A stretch of DNA of 64,000 bases from Kitagawia praeruptora (GCA_037693485.1 CM075354.1:142685001-142749000); one strand, 5' to 3'; counted from the first letter of the stretch, positions 44,793 through 55,923 are shown. Notes: generated from the letters alone by a model not told the origin. Numbers and translations are program-made.

Positions 44793-44806
44793 AGCTCTGA
44801 TGCCAA
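44793..44806 (-). other. Primer-binding site of the Tekay-type element
   Basis: The minus strand reads TGGCATCAGAGCTGA, one mismatch from the usual initiator tRNA-Met site TGGTATCAGAGC, and is two bases from the LTR end at 44808. Confidence 0.85.
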
Positions 44807-44807
44807 C

Positions 44808-47800
44808 TGTGACACCCTCCAAATCCGGGGTCTAGATCCGGGGGTCACCAACCAATCACAACTAATAAAATAAATCAGAATGCGCAACTGACCCCGCCAA
44901 CCAAGGATCGCAAACAGGTTATTGTATGAAACTAAGCAGTTACAGCCCAAAAGTAACATACTCACTTATTACAAACCATCAAATAAACTCAACCTAAATC
45001 CAGTCTAGTATTATTTTATTATTACATCCCATTTTATTTAAAATTCTATCTAGCGCCGACAGAAACCCGCAAATACCTGTAAGGTCTGGGGTGCAGACAC
45101 ACAGCCACTCTGCCCCTCTCTAATATGGTCCGAACGGCTGGTCGGAAACATACTGCTCCTCTGGAAAGGTTTTGTGAAAACAAGAGTGAGCCAAAGAAAT
45201 GCCCAACAAGTATATATAAACAATTTTATAATAAAACAGGATAAGTGCTGCATGATATGAACTGAAATGTAAAACAGTTTATAGAGCAAACTGAATCAAC
45301 AACTGTGATATAATTCAAACCATAACCGAAATCATTTGGCATGTCATAAAAATGAATCATCTGCCAATTCACAATATATAATAGCCATTCGGGCGATATG
45401 GATTGGATATATAAAAATAAAGACAAAACACCATTGCCCCCTGATCAGGTTCAAAAGCAATGGGACCCTTTATACTACCACCGGTACATTTCTATACCCG
45501 TGTGTATAACCCGGATTTCATGAGGGTACCAAAATAGGCAAGTAATGTTAGCCTATAGGAAGATGGAATGGTTACCATATCCTCCTTAAATATTGCTGGA
45601 CCATGGTAGCAACCATGGCCTCCTACGCTTTCCAATAAATATTGCTGGACCATGATAGCAATCATGGCTTCCTATGCTTTATCATCTTCCAATCCAATAG
45701 AGCAATTTCCGAATTCAACAGGAAATGCTTAGTTTCACATACAGTTCACATCCCTATTATTTAATACGATAATAAGGATATGAAGAGTTTATCTTAAACA
45801 ATTCCCCACATCAAGGGTACCAAAATCAAGTAATTGTGTTCGCACAAAAATATTTAAGAATCACAAATAGCTCTGAACAATAGCTATTCGTCATGATATG
45901 AATCAATGAACATAAAATAAACAGTGTATAAGATGATCAAGGGGAAAATACTTGCCTGAATATATGGCTGGTAAGCTAAGCTCTCTGGCTAGGGATTCTC
46001 TCACTTCTATGTATACAGCTGGTAACTCTGCCCACTAGCTAGGGTTTCTTTCGCTTCTACAATTACAACATTCTATTTTAAACAACTGGCTAGGTAGGCA
46101 TAAGACCATATACAAATCATACCTCGGTTTTAGTGTCTACCCGTACGTTGTATCACTATCGAATGAATATTTAATACAATTAATAACATGTACGGAGCAT
46201 TCGCACACATAATCACATAGCACATACGTCTTACAGACAAAGGAGCACTCAAATTATTATTATCATGTTTAAAAGTATTTTTAAAATAATTAAAAGAATT
46301 TTAAAAGATTTAAATAACCCTTCCCGAATCAAAAAGGATCATTAATAAACCCTCTGAGTAATTATTGGATCACCAAAATATTTTTATAATTATCTAATCC
46401 GGGTTTATAAATAATTTTAGAATTTTAAAACTATTTTTACCGTTCCCGGATTATTTTTAGGATTTAAAATAATTTTATTTCATCTTAAATCACTTTTAAA
46501 CAGAAAATTGGTTAATAATCCTAAATAAATTAATTAGAATCAAGTAATAATTAATTAGTAAAATTATCTAATAAATAATTAAATTTATCAGATAATCAAA
46601 TTAATTAAATCATTATTTGAGATTAATTAATATAATTAAAAGAATTTAATTCTTAATTATTTCGAATTAAAAACAAATAAATAAAGAAATAATTAAAATA
46701 AAATTCAGAAATATATTCTAGATTTATAAAACATTTTCAGAAAATAAAATTTCTGAAATTAATAATTGAATTCAGAATTATAAATTAATTAAAGTAAATA
46801 AAAGTAAATAAAAGTAATTAAAAGTAAATAAAAGTAAAAATAATTGGTAAAAAGTAAAAATCAATTCCAAAATCACTTTTCAGAAAAGGTTAACAGATTT
46901 TGAGGATCAAACAGGTACTATTCATCACCATCCTCACTGTTCTTCGTATGAATGCTCGAAGAACAGCCACCACCATCAATGGCGGTTTACCCAGAAACCG
47001 GTGTCCGGAATTTTTTTCCGGCGACCACAAAAACGTACCATTCGATACGTTTTCAGTACCAAAATCACTCCAAATCACATTCTAAACACAACCATGCCCT
47101 TCAAACAAACCCAGATTTGACCAAAACAAGAATCCGGCCAAACCCGAACAAAATCCGGCGACCTCACCGGCAAAACTTCGATCTTACTCATTTCTCAACC
47201 AAATCAAACGTTCTTTACATCAAAATGAAGCTTATGACTTTAACAATCTATACCAAGCATTCATAACAGCAACAAATCATTCAAGAACCCAGAAAATTCG
47301 ATTTTTAAATCTCACCCCCACAAAACTCGACTTCGAGTTTTAAGCTACTAAAAATCAAACAAAAATTATCATGATGCTCCTGGGATTATATACAATCTAT
47401 AGACACTAACCACATCAACAACAAATCACTACACAATCCACAGCAAATTAAACAAGTTCGAAAATTAAAATAAAAAAAACAAATTTTTGAATCAGACAAT
47501 TTTTGTTATGAACACCTACATAAACATGTAGTAGAGATCAAGAGCTTCAGTTTGGTTACTCACATGATCGATTTGGATGCCGGAATCACTGTCAAAAACC
47601 CGATTAATCCTCAAGAACACCAAGAACTATTTTCCAGATTTTACAGAAAATAAAAATCAAAAAATCTGATTTTTTTGATTAATTAAATAAAAATCTGTTG
47701 GTATTTATCCTAAATCAAATTAATATCCCAAAAATATTTTTAGCCCCTAATTAAAATTATCAAGCCCTAAAAATAATTTTTATGGGATAAAAATGTAAAA

Positions 47801-48189
47801 ATTTTAATTTTAAACAAATACAAAATATATGTCAAAATTTCCCAAAAATTATGAATATTACAAAAATTACAAAATAATGCATCTTTAAATATCCTATCAT
47901 TATATAAAAATAATTTTATCAAAAACAAGGCTTCAGATCCAGTATAGGGGCTGGATCCGGAAATTAAAATGCGAAATAATTGTATTATAAAAATATAAAA
48001 ATTACAGAAAAATAGAATAAAATTATCTAAGCTACACAGAAGTCACATAACACGTATGGGATCATTTCCCTATTTAATAAAAAATCGTAACACGTTTAAA
48101 TGCATTAAAAATAAACTGAAACGAAATAAAATCAACTAAAAACATATTTTAACATATTAAAATACACGAAATTTTTCCCGGTCGTTACA
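44808..48189 (-). repeat. 5' LTR of the Tekay-type element (3,382 bp)
   Basis: Nearly identical to 35418-38809. Differences include GGTAACTCTG (one base shorter) near 46020 and a small cluster near 46095-46125. Minus-strand start TGTAACGACCGGG. Confidence 0.95.
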
Positions 48190-48195
48190 CCAACA

Positions 48196-48709
48196 ATCCT
48201 CCCCTTCAACCCAATACCCACATCGGATTGAACGGTAACCAATCAAGCCATCGACGTCCATTCGTCAACGCCTCCCCTCGAGCAAGAATCTCCTAGTCTT
48301 GCTCTTCCAAACATTGAGTGTCGCTAAAACCCATATAGTGATCCTCTAAACCAAACCATCGTTCTTCACCATAACAATATATCAATCTACAAAATCACGT
48401 GCATCAACCATCACAAGTGCTCTTCCACATGTTGAGTCACCCGATCCTTGCTTTCACAATCCTTCGGTCTCCTAAAGAAAATCCGTAATATCATCCAAAC
48501 AGTTCACCTGGTTGATCAAGCCATTGAAGCAATTGCGATGACCTCTTCCATCTTCTACCATCTCGAGTCCGAACACAGGATTGATCCACGGTGCAAGTCA
48601 ACCGCCAAACCGCACATAACTTTGTCTCTTCCCGCTTTAGCAGCAATCTCCTTGTCAACAAATCCTTCTCGAACTTTCCCTCAACCTCTTCAATCACAAA
48701 CCCAAACCT
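48196..48709 (-). other. Internal region of the copia-like element
   Basis: About 0.5 kb between purine tract (minus strand GAAGGGGAGGA near 48199-48209) and primer site. No gag, protease or RT signature. A 70-codon minus-strand frame here runs into the primer site and is not convincing. Confidence 0.7.
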
Positions 48710-48723
48710 TGGCTCTGATACCA
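48710..48723 (-). other. Primer-binding site of the copia-like element
   Basis: Minus strand TGGTATCAGAGCCA, the initiator tRNA-Met site used by most Ty1/copia elements, two bases from the 5' LTR. Confidence 0.92.
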
Positions 48724-48725
48724 CT

Positions 48726-49266
48726 TGTTAGGTTATGGGACTTACACACAATCCGAGATTCACAAACAACCAATACAGAGTGCGCACACACACCAATCAA
48801 TAATTGACAAGATCTACCAAAGCGCAAAACAAGAACACACAAATACTTGACGTGGAAACACCCACGCCCCAAACTCGTATTATTAATCAAAACAATTATC
48901 AATAATACATCAAAACAATAACACCTTAACGGTGTCCCAACCCTGATACTTGAGCCAACAATGCTCAAGCATTTCCCAAACAATACTTAAGACTACATCT
49001 CTTAAGCTTTTACCACTATCAAACAAATACAATATGACTATGTATATATAGCCATCCAAAACTTAGCCACCAAGACTTACCATACTTGTTCTACAAGTCT
49101 TATCATACTTGTTATACAAGTCTTCCAATTCTTGGCACTTAATTTCCCAACTTAGTGATCAAGACATACCATATATAATAATTGTCTACACATACAATTA
49201 TTACCTTACCAATATATATCTTAAAACACCCAAGCCCATAACATCATATTGGGTTGAAACCCAACA
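48726..49266 (-). repeat. 5' LTR of the copia-like element (541 bp)
   Basis: TGTTAGGTTATGGG ... CCCAACA; next to the target duplication CTGAA (49267-49271). Confidence 0.92.
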
Positions 49267-49271
49267 CTGAA

Positions 49272-49492
49272 AACAAACAACATTACAGTACCTTGCTGAA
49301 AATACAAAATTATTGCACTACATTATTAAAATTAAGAAAAGTAGCTAGGAAAAACTACCATTCCAGCATCCTCTTCGTCTTTGTCTAAAACTTCACAACC
49401 ATTTCATACATCAACAATCAAATTCAAAGAGAAAATCGGTGCAAACATTTTCCTTTTAGCGTCTTGGGATCACTAGTATGTCATTAGAGGTT
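49272..49492 (-). other. 3' flank of WAKL gene D
   Basis: AT-rich, non-coding. It keeps some similarity to the stop region of gene B (CATACTAGTGATCC-like), showing that D diverged at its C-terminus by a small indel. No polyadenylation signal is clear enough to place. Confidence 0.5.
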
Positions 49493-50670
49493 CTATATGT
49501 TATCAGTGATAATGCCAATTATGGTGGAACTCACAGAAGATGTAACGTCTGACTCCAAGAGGGGATTTAGGTCAAGCTTTCCATAGTCGGCCTCTTCATC
49601 ATTTTGTTGAGCAGTAGGTGATTCACGTGTATTTCTAATACTCTCCAGCTCCGCTACGACTTGTTTCATTGTTGGCCTTTTCCTCCCGTTCAAGTTCAAG
49701 CATCTATATGCAATGTTAGCAAATGTTATCATCTCTTCCTTTTTTTCCTCGTTAAAAATCCGTGAATCAATATCATCTAATACACGATCTTCTTCCATTG
49801 CCAATAAAAAGAGTGTTGCTAAATCATGTGCATCATCTTCAAGTCCAGCGGATGAGATTGGTTTCTGTCCTGTCAAAAGCTCAACAAGAACTACCCCAAA
49901 GCTATAAACATCGCTTTTATCTGTGAATTGCCTCGACTTAATATATTCAGGATCCAAGTAACCGGATGTACCTTGTGCTCTTGTAGTCAGGTGAGTTTGA
50001 TCAATAGAAAATGATCTTGAAAATCCAAAGTCTGCCACTTTCGCTCTGTACTTTTCATCCAGAAGTATATTTGTTGACTTGATATCTCGATGATATATTG
50101 GATTTGGTGTAGCAGAGTGTAAATAGTAGAGAGCTCCTGCAACTTCTGTGGCCACACGTAAGCGGACATCCCATGTAAGTGGAAAGTATTCATTCTCCTC
50201 ATGGATGTACTGCATAAGTGTTTCGTTAGGGATGAACTCATAAACCAGTAGAGGGACCTCTGTCTCCAAGCAGCATCCATGTAGCTTTACCAAATTTCTG
50301 TGGTTCATTTGTGATAAAGTTACGACCTCTTTAATGAAATGTTCGAGTTTGCTTTTATCTTCTATCTTGGATTTTTTCACTGCTACTATTCTTCCATCAG
50401 TCAACATTCCTTTATAGATAGCACCTTGTCCTCCTTGTCCCACGATTCGATCTTTGTTATAGCCGTCAGTTGCCTTCTCCAACTCCTTTGCGGTAAACAA
50501 TTTGGTAGTCTCCTTGTTTCCTGGGCTAGAAGATGCTAGTCGTTGTAATAGCAGACGACCACCATTTATATTAAAGAACTTCTTCCCAAGTTCAATTGTA
50601 TTCCTTTGTTCTATCAGTACTTGGTACAAATATATAGTAACTGAGAGCACCCCCACACCAGCAATAGTGG
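49493..50670 (-). CDS. WAKL gene D, exon 5: membrane helix end and kinase
   Basis: Begins after TTGTAG with TIAGVGVLSVTIYLYQ (membrane helix) and ends at TAG 49493-49495. Protein numbering: GQGGQG 475-480, VAVKK lysine 496, HRDIKSTN with catalytic Asp 593, DFG 611-613, GTSGYLDPEY. The residue after DFG is Phe where WAKs commonly have Ala or Thr. The C-terminal tail is Ser/Thr-rich. Confidence 0.95.
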
Positions 50671-52442
50671 CTACAACACCAATCATGATGAAAAGAAGTC
50701 AGATTATATATATCCTAAAGAGTACAGAGATGTTGGAAATAGTCAAGAATTTAGCGAAGAAGAATTTAGCTATGATACACAGTCTTTCTACCACATGAAG
50801 TCCTGAACAATTCTGTAAAATTATTAGAGCGCAAGTACCTGTTGCTGCTATGATTGCAGCATTCTTGACTCTCTTGCCACTGCGATCAGCCTTATTTATG
50901 ACCTCTAAGTACTTCACGCACTTAAATTTGTCAACAAGTACCCACCCATCTTTGCATGAGCAAGTGTAGCTTCCTACTGTATTGGTACAAATTTGATCGC
51001 ATATGTTGAATTCCAGGGAGCTTCCTGGAACAGTCGACTCTAGAGATTTAGAAGCCGAATTTTTGAAATTGTACTCCTAATTGTCAAAACGGAAAGAAAA
51101 AGAATTATATGAAGTCAAATCAATTCTAGGTATATACAACAATAGAATTAAAAAAATATATTGAAAAGCATATTTATATATTTTTATAAATTCATCTTAC
51201 GTTTAATTTTTTTGGGGTCTTAGGTGTTGGTCTTGGTAGCCCTACCTGAGGATAGGTACTGCCTCCTTCACACTCATTGATATCTGACATTAAAGAATCT
51301 TATCAGAAGAAGAATCAGTATGACCTGAAGTAACAAATTTGTTTTGTAGCAAGAACTCACCTTGACATCCATCCCGCAAATAAGGATTTCCTTCATAACC
51401 TTCTCTACATGAACACAAGCTCTGATTTGTACATAAAGCATCCAATCCACACAAGGTGCCATTTCCGACGGGATCAAGTGGTTCATGAAAGGTTTGACAG
51501 ACCCCAAAGGCTTTCCAATTCAGTACCGCAGGAACTGTTTCCATACTTTTCACAGTATTGATATCTTTCAACTTTCCAAACCAGTTGTGATCAACGATGA
51601 ATGCATACCTGCAAGTGTCGGAGAGAATTGCACTTTTTATGCTGTGACATATAATCGACTGAGGTTTGACTAACAAGTCAATCGTGACAGAACTACACCT
51701 TTTGATGTTTTACAACCGACCCAAGAGTGGTCAGTTTACGTGGGCTTAAATTTTTAAAATACACTTTTAGTATTTGAATATAGTACTAAGTACTAATATC
51801 TAAGCGAAGCACTACATACCTTGTTGGCCTGCATCCTGACAATGATATGTTCCGGTTGCTTATTGATGGCTCGACGTAAAACAAATTTGGCGGGAATTTG
51901 GTTTGGCAGCAATTTATCCCAAAACAGCTGTTGCCTGTTTTTAGTTGTGGATTGCACCTTGATAGGCATCCTCCAGTTTCAAGTACTTGTGGGAAGGATT
52001 CTGAAAAGGATGATAATAAAGCAATATTGTCGCAGCCCAAGGCAGTGAATCGATTCTCATTGTTTGAGAATGTAAGTGGCAATGCTAAACGAACATGAGG
52101 AGAAGCTTGATTATCACTTGTATTCATACAATCCGTGGTTATCGGATAGTTGATACGAATCGTTCCTGTCTCTAGTGATATATTCAGCACCTCCAGACTG
52201 TTATTATCTTGGTCCCTGAGGAAAGCTTTTGGTGGATTAAAAGAGATGTTGCAATATATTTGCATTGGCTTAGAAGCTGAACATTTTGGTCCGATTCCGA
52301 ACGGATAACTAATTTTCAGGCGGCCACATCTCTCTTGACATCCAGGCAGTGCTGCAGGCCTATCAGTATTTTTTGCAAATGCTTGTTTTATGAACATTAT
52401 TAACATGACTAGCATCATCATCTGTAACAACTTTGCAGCCAT
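49493..52442 (-). CDS. Wall-associated receptor kinase-like gene D (5 exons, 789 aa)
   Basis: Exons 52442-51820, 51608-51361, 51283-51201, 51076-50839 and 50670-49493; introns of 211, 77, 124 and 168 bp all have GT/AG ends, and the joined length is exactly 790 codons with stop. Architecture: signal peptide (about 1-24), GUB_WAK galacturonan-binding domain, cysteine-rich WAK region, EGF domain preceded by a Pro/Thr-rich linker, membrane helix about 390-415, RD Ser/Thr kinase about 470-740. WAK/WAKL proteins sit in the plasma membrane, bind wall pectin and signal in growth and defence. No lesion is seen. Against gene B, the last ten residues differ through a small indel. This is the best candidate for a working gene in the window. 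Confidence 0.92.
50839..51076 (-). CDS. WAKL gene D, exon 4: linker and EGF domain
   Basis: After CAATTAG it reads EYNFKNSASKSLESTVPGSS, then LEFNICDQICTNTVGSYTCS and CKDGWVLVDKFKCV, the EGF core, and ends in NAAIIAAT, the start of the membrane helix. Donor GTACTT. In frame with exon 3 only if the intron uses GTAAGA at 51200. Confidence 0.85.
51201..51283 (-). CDS. WAKL gene D, exon 3: EGF start and Pro/Thr linker
   Basis: Reads DINECEGGSTYPQVGLPRPT, then PKTPKKLN. Acceptor TGTCAG, donor GTAAGA. An alternative donor (GTAGGG at 51245) would drop the linker. Genes A and B do not have this extra exon border. Confidence 0.75.
51361..51608 (-). CDS. WAKL gene D, exon 2: cysteine-rich WAK region
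   Basis: Acceptor CTTGCAG, start YAFIVDHNWFGKLKDINTVK, end CSCREGYEGNPYLRDGCQG at GTGAGT. Open frame, 248 bp, matching exon 2 of gene B. Confidence 0.9.
51820..52442 (-). CDS. WAKL gene D, exon 1: signal peptide and GUB_WAK domain
   Basis: ATG 52442, MAAKLLQMMMLVMLIMFIKQ as signal peptide, then CQERCGRLKISYPFGIG, FSNNENRFTALGCDN, GGCLSRC and CFGINCCQTKFPPN. Donor GTATGT at 51819. The start is unambiguous: an upstream TATA box and no earlier in-frame ATG. Confidence 0.93.
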
Positions 52443-52504
52443 CTCTACTATTTTTTTCTACAACTTCGAGTGTATAATGCATTATGCATGCATGAAATTA
52501 TGTG

Positions 52505-52512
52505 GATTTATA
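52505..52512 (-). promoter_or_regulatory. TATA box of WAKL gene D
   Basis: Minus strand TCTATAAATCC, about 65 bases upstream of the ATG. The equivalent position in fragments A2 and E also holds a TATA-like motif. Confidence 0.5.
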
Positions 52513-52817
52513 GATTAGCCAGAGATAGGTGATGATACAAGTTTAGTACGAAAAAGACTGCTGAGTCCTCCACTCAACAATAATTGACTTCAAGTCTTCA
52601 ATACGTCAATTTAGTTTATTATTTTTTCACGGACTAGTAATAGTATTCCTTCTCTAATCGTAGTCATATCACCTTAATGTCACCGTAAATCATGTCATCA
52701 TGATTCATGACCTGCAGGTTTAAGTATGAAAACTTGAGAAGAGCAACAAGTCCTTCCATGTACAGTTAAATTTGCTTAAATGAATATGCTTGCAATCCAA
52801 AATACATTTATCTATAT

Positions 52818-53414
52818 TAGACCCGACAATTTTCGACACGACACGAAAAAACGACACGAAACGACACGAAAATTTAGTGTCATGGATTTGCATTTTTAGT
52901 ACACGACACGAAAGTACACGAACACGAAAGTACACGACCGAGATTTAGTGTCGGGTTTGGGTTTACCCTTCAAGTACACGACACGACACGAAGTACACGA
53001 AATAAATAAATAAATAAATATATATATATAAATAAATAATTAACTGTTTTGTTTTGTTGGTATTAGATATTAGATATTTTAATATTTTTATTAGACATTT
53101 AACATTTATATTTGTGATTATACATAAATTTATAATAATATTTATAAATACTATGTAAAAATACATTTTTAATATATATTTGTAAAAATATAATCGAAAA
53201 TTGTAATATTTTAATATATTTATATATTTATTTTTATTCTTATTATTAATTAAAATAACACGAAACACGACACGAAACGTACACGAACACGAAAGTACAC
53301 GAACACGAAATGACACGAACCCTAAACGGGTGGGTTTGGGTTTAGCATTCAGGTACACGAAACACGAAAGTACACGACACGAAACGACACGACCCACCTG
53401 TTTTGACAGGTCTA
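52818..53414. mobile_element. Non-autonomous hAT-like element (597 bp)
   Basis: Short TIRs TAGACCCGAC / GACAGGTCTA with an 8 bp target duplication ATCTATAT (52810-52817 and 53415-53422). Both subterminal parts carry many ACACGA / ACACGACACGAA motifs, typical of transposase-binding arrays. No transposase frame: the minus-strand frames inside are translations of the repeat. Confidence 0.8.
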
Positions 53415-53422
53415 ATCTATAT

Positions 53423-53786
53423 TAAACACGATTCACTTCGACCAACTATATTTGATTGTGGATAAATTAAATGCAAATTGGTTGAAGTAAAGGGTCTCCG
53501 GTATATTCCATTATATTGGATTTGAGTTATAGAGTAATGGAATAGAGAATAATGTTCCTGAGGTAACCTTAGTAACCTTACCTAAATTTTAGTATAATTT
53601 TTTGACGGCATTTTTGTAATAATTGAACCCGTCCCTGTATTTACAAAAATATTGTATTATTTTTTTAATCACCTCATCTGAGTTAACCTAAGGAAAAGTA
53701 AGTCCAATGGAATATAATTGGTGTGCTTTTGATTATTTTTCTTGTTGGTCAAATATTATGTTTTTTTTTGTCAGGGTTGGTTAAAT
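53423..53786. other. Spacer
   Basis: Unique-looking AT-rich sequence; no gene or clear repeat recognised. Confidence 0.4.
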
Positions 53787-54039
53787 ATTATGTTCATTAT
53801 AAGCGATTGACTACTAATTTACGAATAATTTATAAAACAAAATATAGTCATGAGTGATCTTGTTGGATTCGTATTTATGAGTATTTTAATACAGTGAAGT
53901 TTTTATATTTAGTACTAATATGAAATTCAAGATATTAACGATCAAAAGTGTGCGTTGGCAAACAAGATATTAACAATCAAAAGTGTGCGTTGGCAAACGT
54001 GTTTTTAAAAAGAGGAAACTTATTATGAGACGGAGGGAG
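53787..54039 (+). mobile_element. Stowaway MITE, family I, left end missing
   Basis: Right end GACGGAGGGAG plus TA; core identical in type to 16430-16686. A tandem duplication of about 31 bp (AAGATATTAACRATCAAAAG unit, 53930-53998) is private to this copy. Confidence 0.8.
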
Positions 54040-54260
54040 TAGTAATCTGGGCAAATGTTCCTTGTATGAACAGTTACATGACTAGCATCATCATCTGTAC
54101 TATCAACAACTTTACTAGCTGACTATTGTGTTTTTCAACTTTGAGTTGTATAAAATGGATCTATGCATGAATGAATTTCTTTAAAAATAGGCATACGTAT
54201 ATACTCTCTTTCCGTTGTCATGTCAGCTTTACTCCACTCCATATTCTCCATTCCATCCAT
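54040..54260 (-). pseudogene. WAKL fragment E: signal-peptide region and promoter
   Basis: Matches fragment A2 (13660-13860) over the signal-peptide code and the TATCATGCATGAATGAA-like upstream block. The ATG is lost and the frame broken; no further exon follows because the Stowaway replaces it. Confidence 0.7.
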
Positions 54261-54309
54261 TTCTTTACATATTTTCAGCAGTGCTTGACATACATTTTAA
54301 ATTGTTTTC
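54205..54309 (+). repeat. 105 bp direct repeat, left copy, beside the foldback element
   Basis: Starts TCTCTTTCCGTTGTCATGTC; repeated at 55231-55335 with two mismatches. It covers part of the WAKL fragment E promoter and the left part of a MITE. Confidence 0.88.
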
Positions 54310-55230
54310 CCAAACTAACCTAGTTCATTGTTTGTTTTCCCAAACTAACCTAGTTTGTATAATCATTCCCAAACTAACCTAGTTTACTATTCAAAATCAG
54401 TTTTTTGGTTTTTTTTTTCTTTTATTAGTTTTCTTAATTCATTTACTATTAATTTTATGTATATAAAATATTATATAAATATATAAAAAAATTCTGATAA
54501 ACTTGTACGGCCTTTAATTCATTTACTATTAATTTTATGTATATAAAATATTAATAAATAATATAATAAAATAAGCGAACTACATCTTGTACGGCCTTTA
54601 ATAAATTAATATGTGTCACCATATGATTGATTATATTCGTAATAATAATAATAATAATAATGCCCACATACATGCACATAAATTGACTAATTAAATCTTG
54701 ACAATTCGTATTTGTGGATTTTTTGGTGAATTGATGTGCATACATGGGGGCATTATTATTATAATAATGCCCCATGTATGCACATCAATTCACCAAAAAA
54801 ATCCACAAATACGAGTTGTCAAGATTTAATTAGTCTCAATTTATGTGCATGCATGAGAGCATTATTATTATTATTACGAATATAACCAATCATAAGGTGA
54901 CACATATTAATTTATTATAGGCCGTACAAGATTAGTTCGCCTATTTTATTATATTATTTATTAAATGTATTATTTTTAATATTTATATTTTCATTTAAAG
55001 TTTATCAGAATTTTATTATATATTTATATAATATTTTATATACATTAAATTAAATGAAAATGAATTAAGAAAACTATTAAAAGATAAAAAATGACGTTTC
55101 AAAAAAAAAAAGATAAAAAATGAAAAAACTGAGTTTAAATAGTAAAGTAGGTTAGTTTGGGAATGATTGTACAAAGTAGGTTAGTTTGGGAAAACGAACT
55201 GGGAACAAGGTCAGTTTGGGAAATGATTCC
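54310..55230. mobile_element. Foldback element, 0.9 kb, with near-complete hairpin
   Basis: Arms of about 450 bp meet at 54760 with a 1-base loop (GCATTATTAT / ATAATAATGC). The inner 200 bp of each arm is almost perfect. The outer ends carry three spaced CCCAAACTAACCTAG-type units on each side, as in Foldback transposons. No coding frame. Confidence 0.8.
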
Positions 55231-55335
55231 TCTCTTTCCGTTGTCATGTCAGCTTTACTCCACTCCATATTCTCCGTTCCATCCATTTCTTTGCATATTT
55301 TCAGCAGTGCTTGACATACATTTTAAATTGTTTTC
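55231..55335 (+). repeat. 105 bp direct repeat, right copy
   Basis: Copy of 54205-54309 on the far side of the foldback element. Confidence 0.88.
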
Positions 55336-55541
55336 GGTATTGCTGGACACGCATTTTAAGGTATATATAAAGTATAATTTCATAATTTATTTTTAAAATT
55401 TTCTTTTTTTTGAATAAAAATTTAAACATTAACTTTTTATTCGGGAAAAAAAATTTAAAAATAGATTGTGGAACTATATTTTATAAGATGTGTGCCGAGC
55501 CGTCTATTACAAACGTAAACTATTCGTTGGGACAGAGGGAG
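55272..55541. mobile_element. Stowaway-type MITE, degenerate left end
   Basis: Right end GGGACAGAGGGAG followed by TA; the left end CTCCGTTCCATCC is likely. Its left 64 bp are duplicated as part of the 105 bp repeat. Confidence 0.6.
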
Positions 55542-55553
55542 TAGTAAATAGTA

Positions 55554-55812
55554 CTCCCTCCGTCCCGTATTGTGTTTTTCTTTTAAAATGTCGGGATTGT
55601 TCATTAAATGAGACAAATTACTAATTTACGCATAATCTATAAGACCAAATATAGTCATGAGTGATCTTGTTGGATTCATATTTATGAGTACTTTAATACA
55701 GTGAAGTTTTTATATTTAATACTAATACAAAAGTGAAAATATTAACAATTAAAAGTATGCATTGACAAACATGTTCAGAAGAAACACGAAACATATTTAG
55801 AGACGGAGGGAA
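55554..55812 (+). mobile_element. Stowaway MITE, family I
   Basis: CTCCCTCCGTCCC to GACGGAGGGAA, TA at both ends. Confidence 0.88.
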
Positions 55813-55923
55813 TAATTGACATCAAGTCTTAATTCCTTTTTGGTGACTGTTTTTGTTGTCACTTCACTCCGGTCAATTATCTTTGCTACCACCTTTTGCC
55901 ATCTCAATAACACAATTTTTATA

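Larger units (their letters stand above)
35418..48189 (-). mobile_element. Tekay-type Ty3 (chromovirus) retrotransposon, full length
   Basis: 12,772 bp. LTRs 35418-38809 and 44808-48189, target duplication CCAAC at 35413-35417 and 48190-48194, primer site next to the 5' LTR, purine tract next to the 3' LTR, gag-pol between. Integrase is followed by a chromodomain-like end, which with 3.4 kb LTRs fits the Tekay/Del branch. LTRs differ by roughly 13 substitutions and a few indels by eye (about 0.4%), so the insertion is recent and younger than its host element. One in-frame stop in RT. Confidence 0.93.
34878..49266 (-). mobile_element. Non-autonomous Ty1/copia-like element split by a nested Ty3 element
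   Basis: Two 540 bp direct repeats (34878-35417 plus 48195, and 48726-49266) begin TGTTAGG and end CCCAACA; flanks are CTGAA at 34873-34877 and 49267-49271, a 5 bp target duplication. A primer site for initiator tRNA-Met (48710-48723) sets minus orientation. The internal part (48196-48709) is only about 0.5 kb and has no gag or pol, like a TRIM or a deletion derivative. The 12.8 kb Ty3 element 35418-48189 sits in the last bases of the 3' LTR. About six differences between the LTRs by eye (about 1%). Confidence 0.9.

Noticed and set aside
50671..50686. ATG start of a kinase-only protein (MIGVVATIAG)
   Set aside because: It lies in the end of intron 4; the exon border TTGTAG is conserved with gene B.
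52720..53397. Minus-strand ORFs with repeated RVLSCR/VSCRVL motifs
   Set aside because: They are translations of the ACACGA arrays of the hAT-like element.
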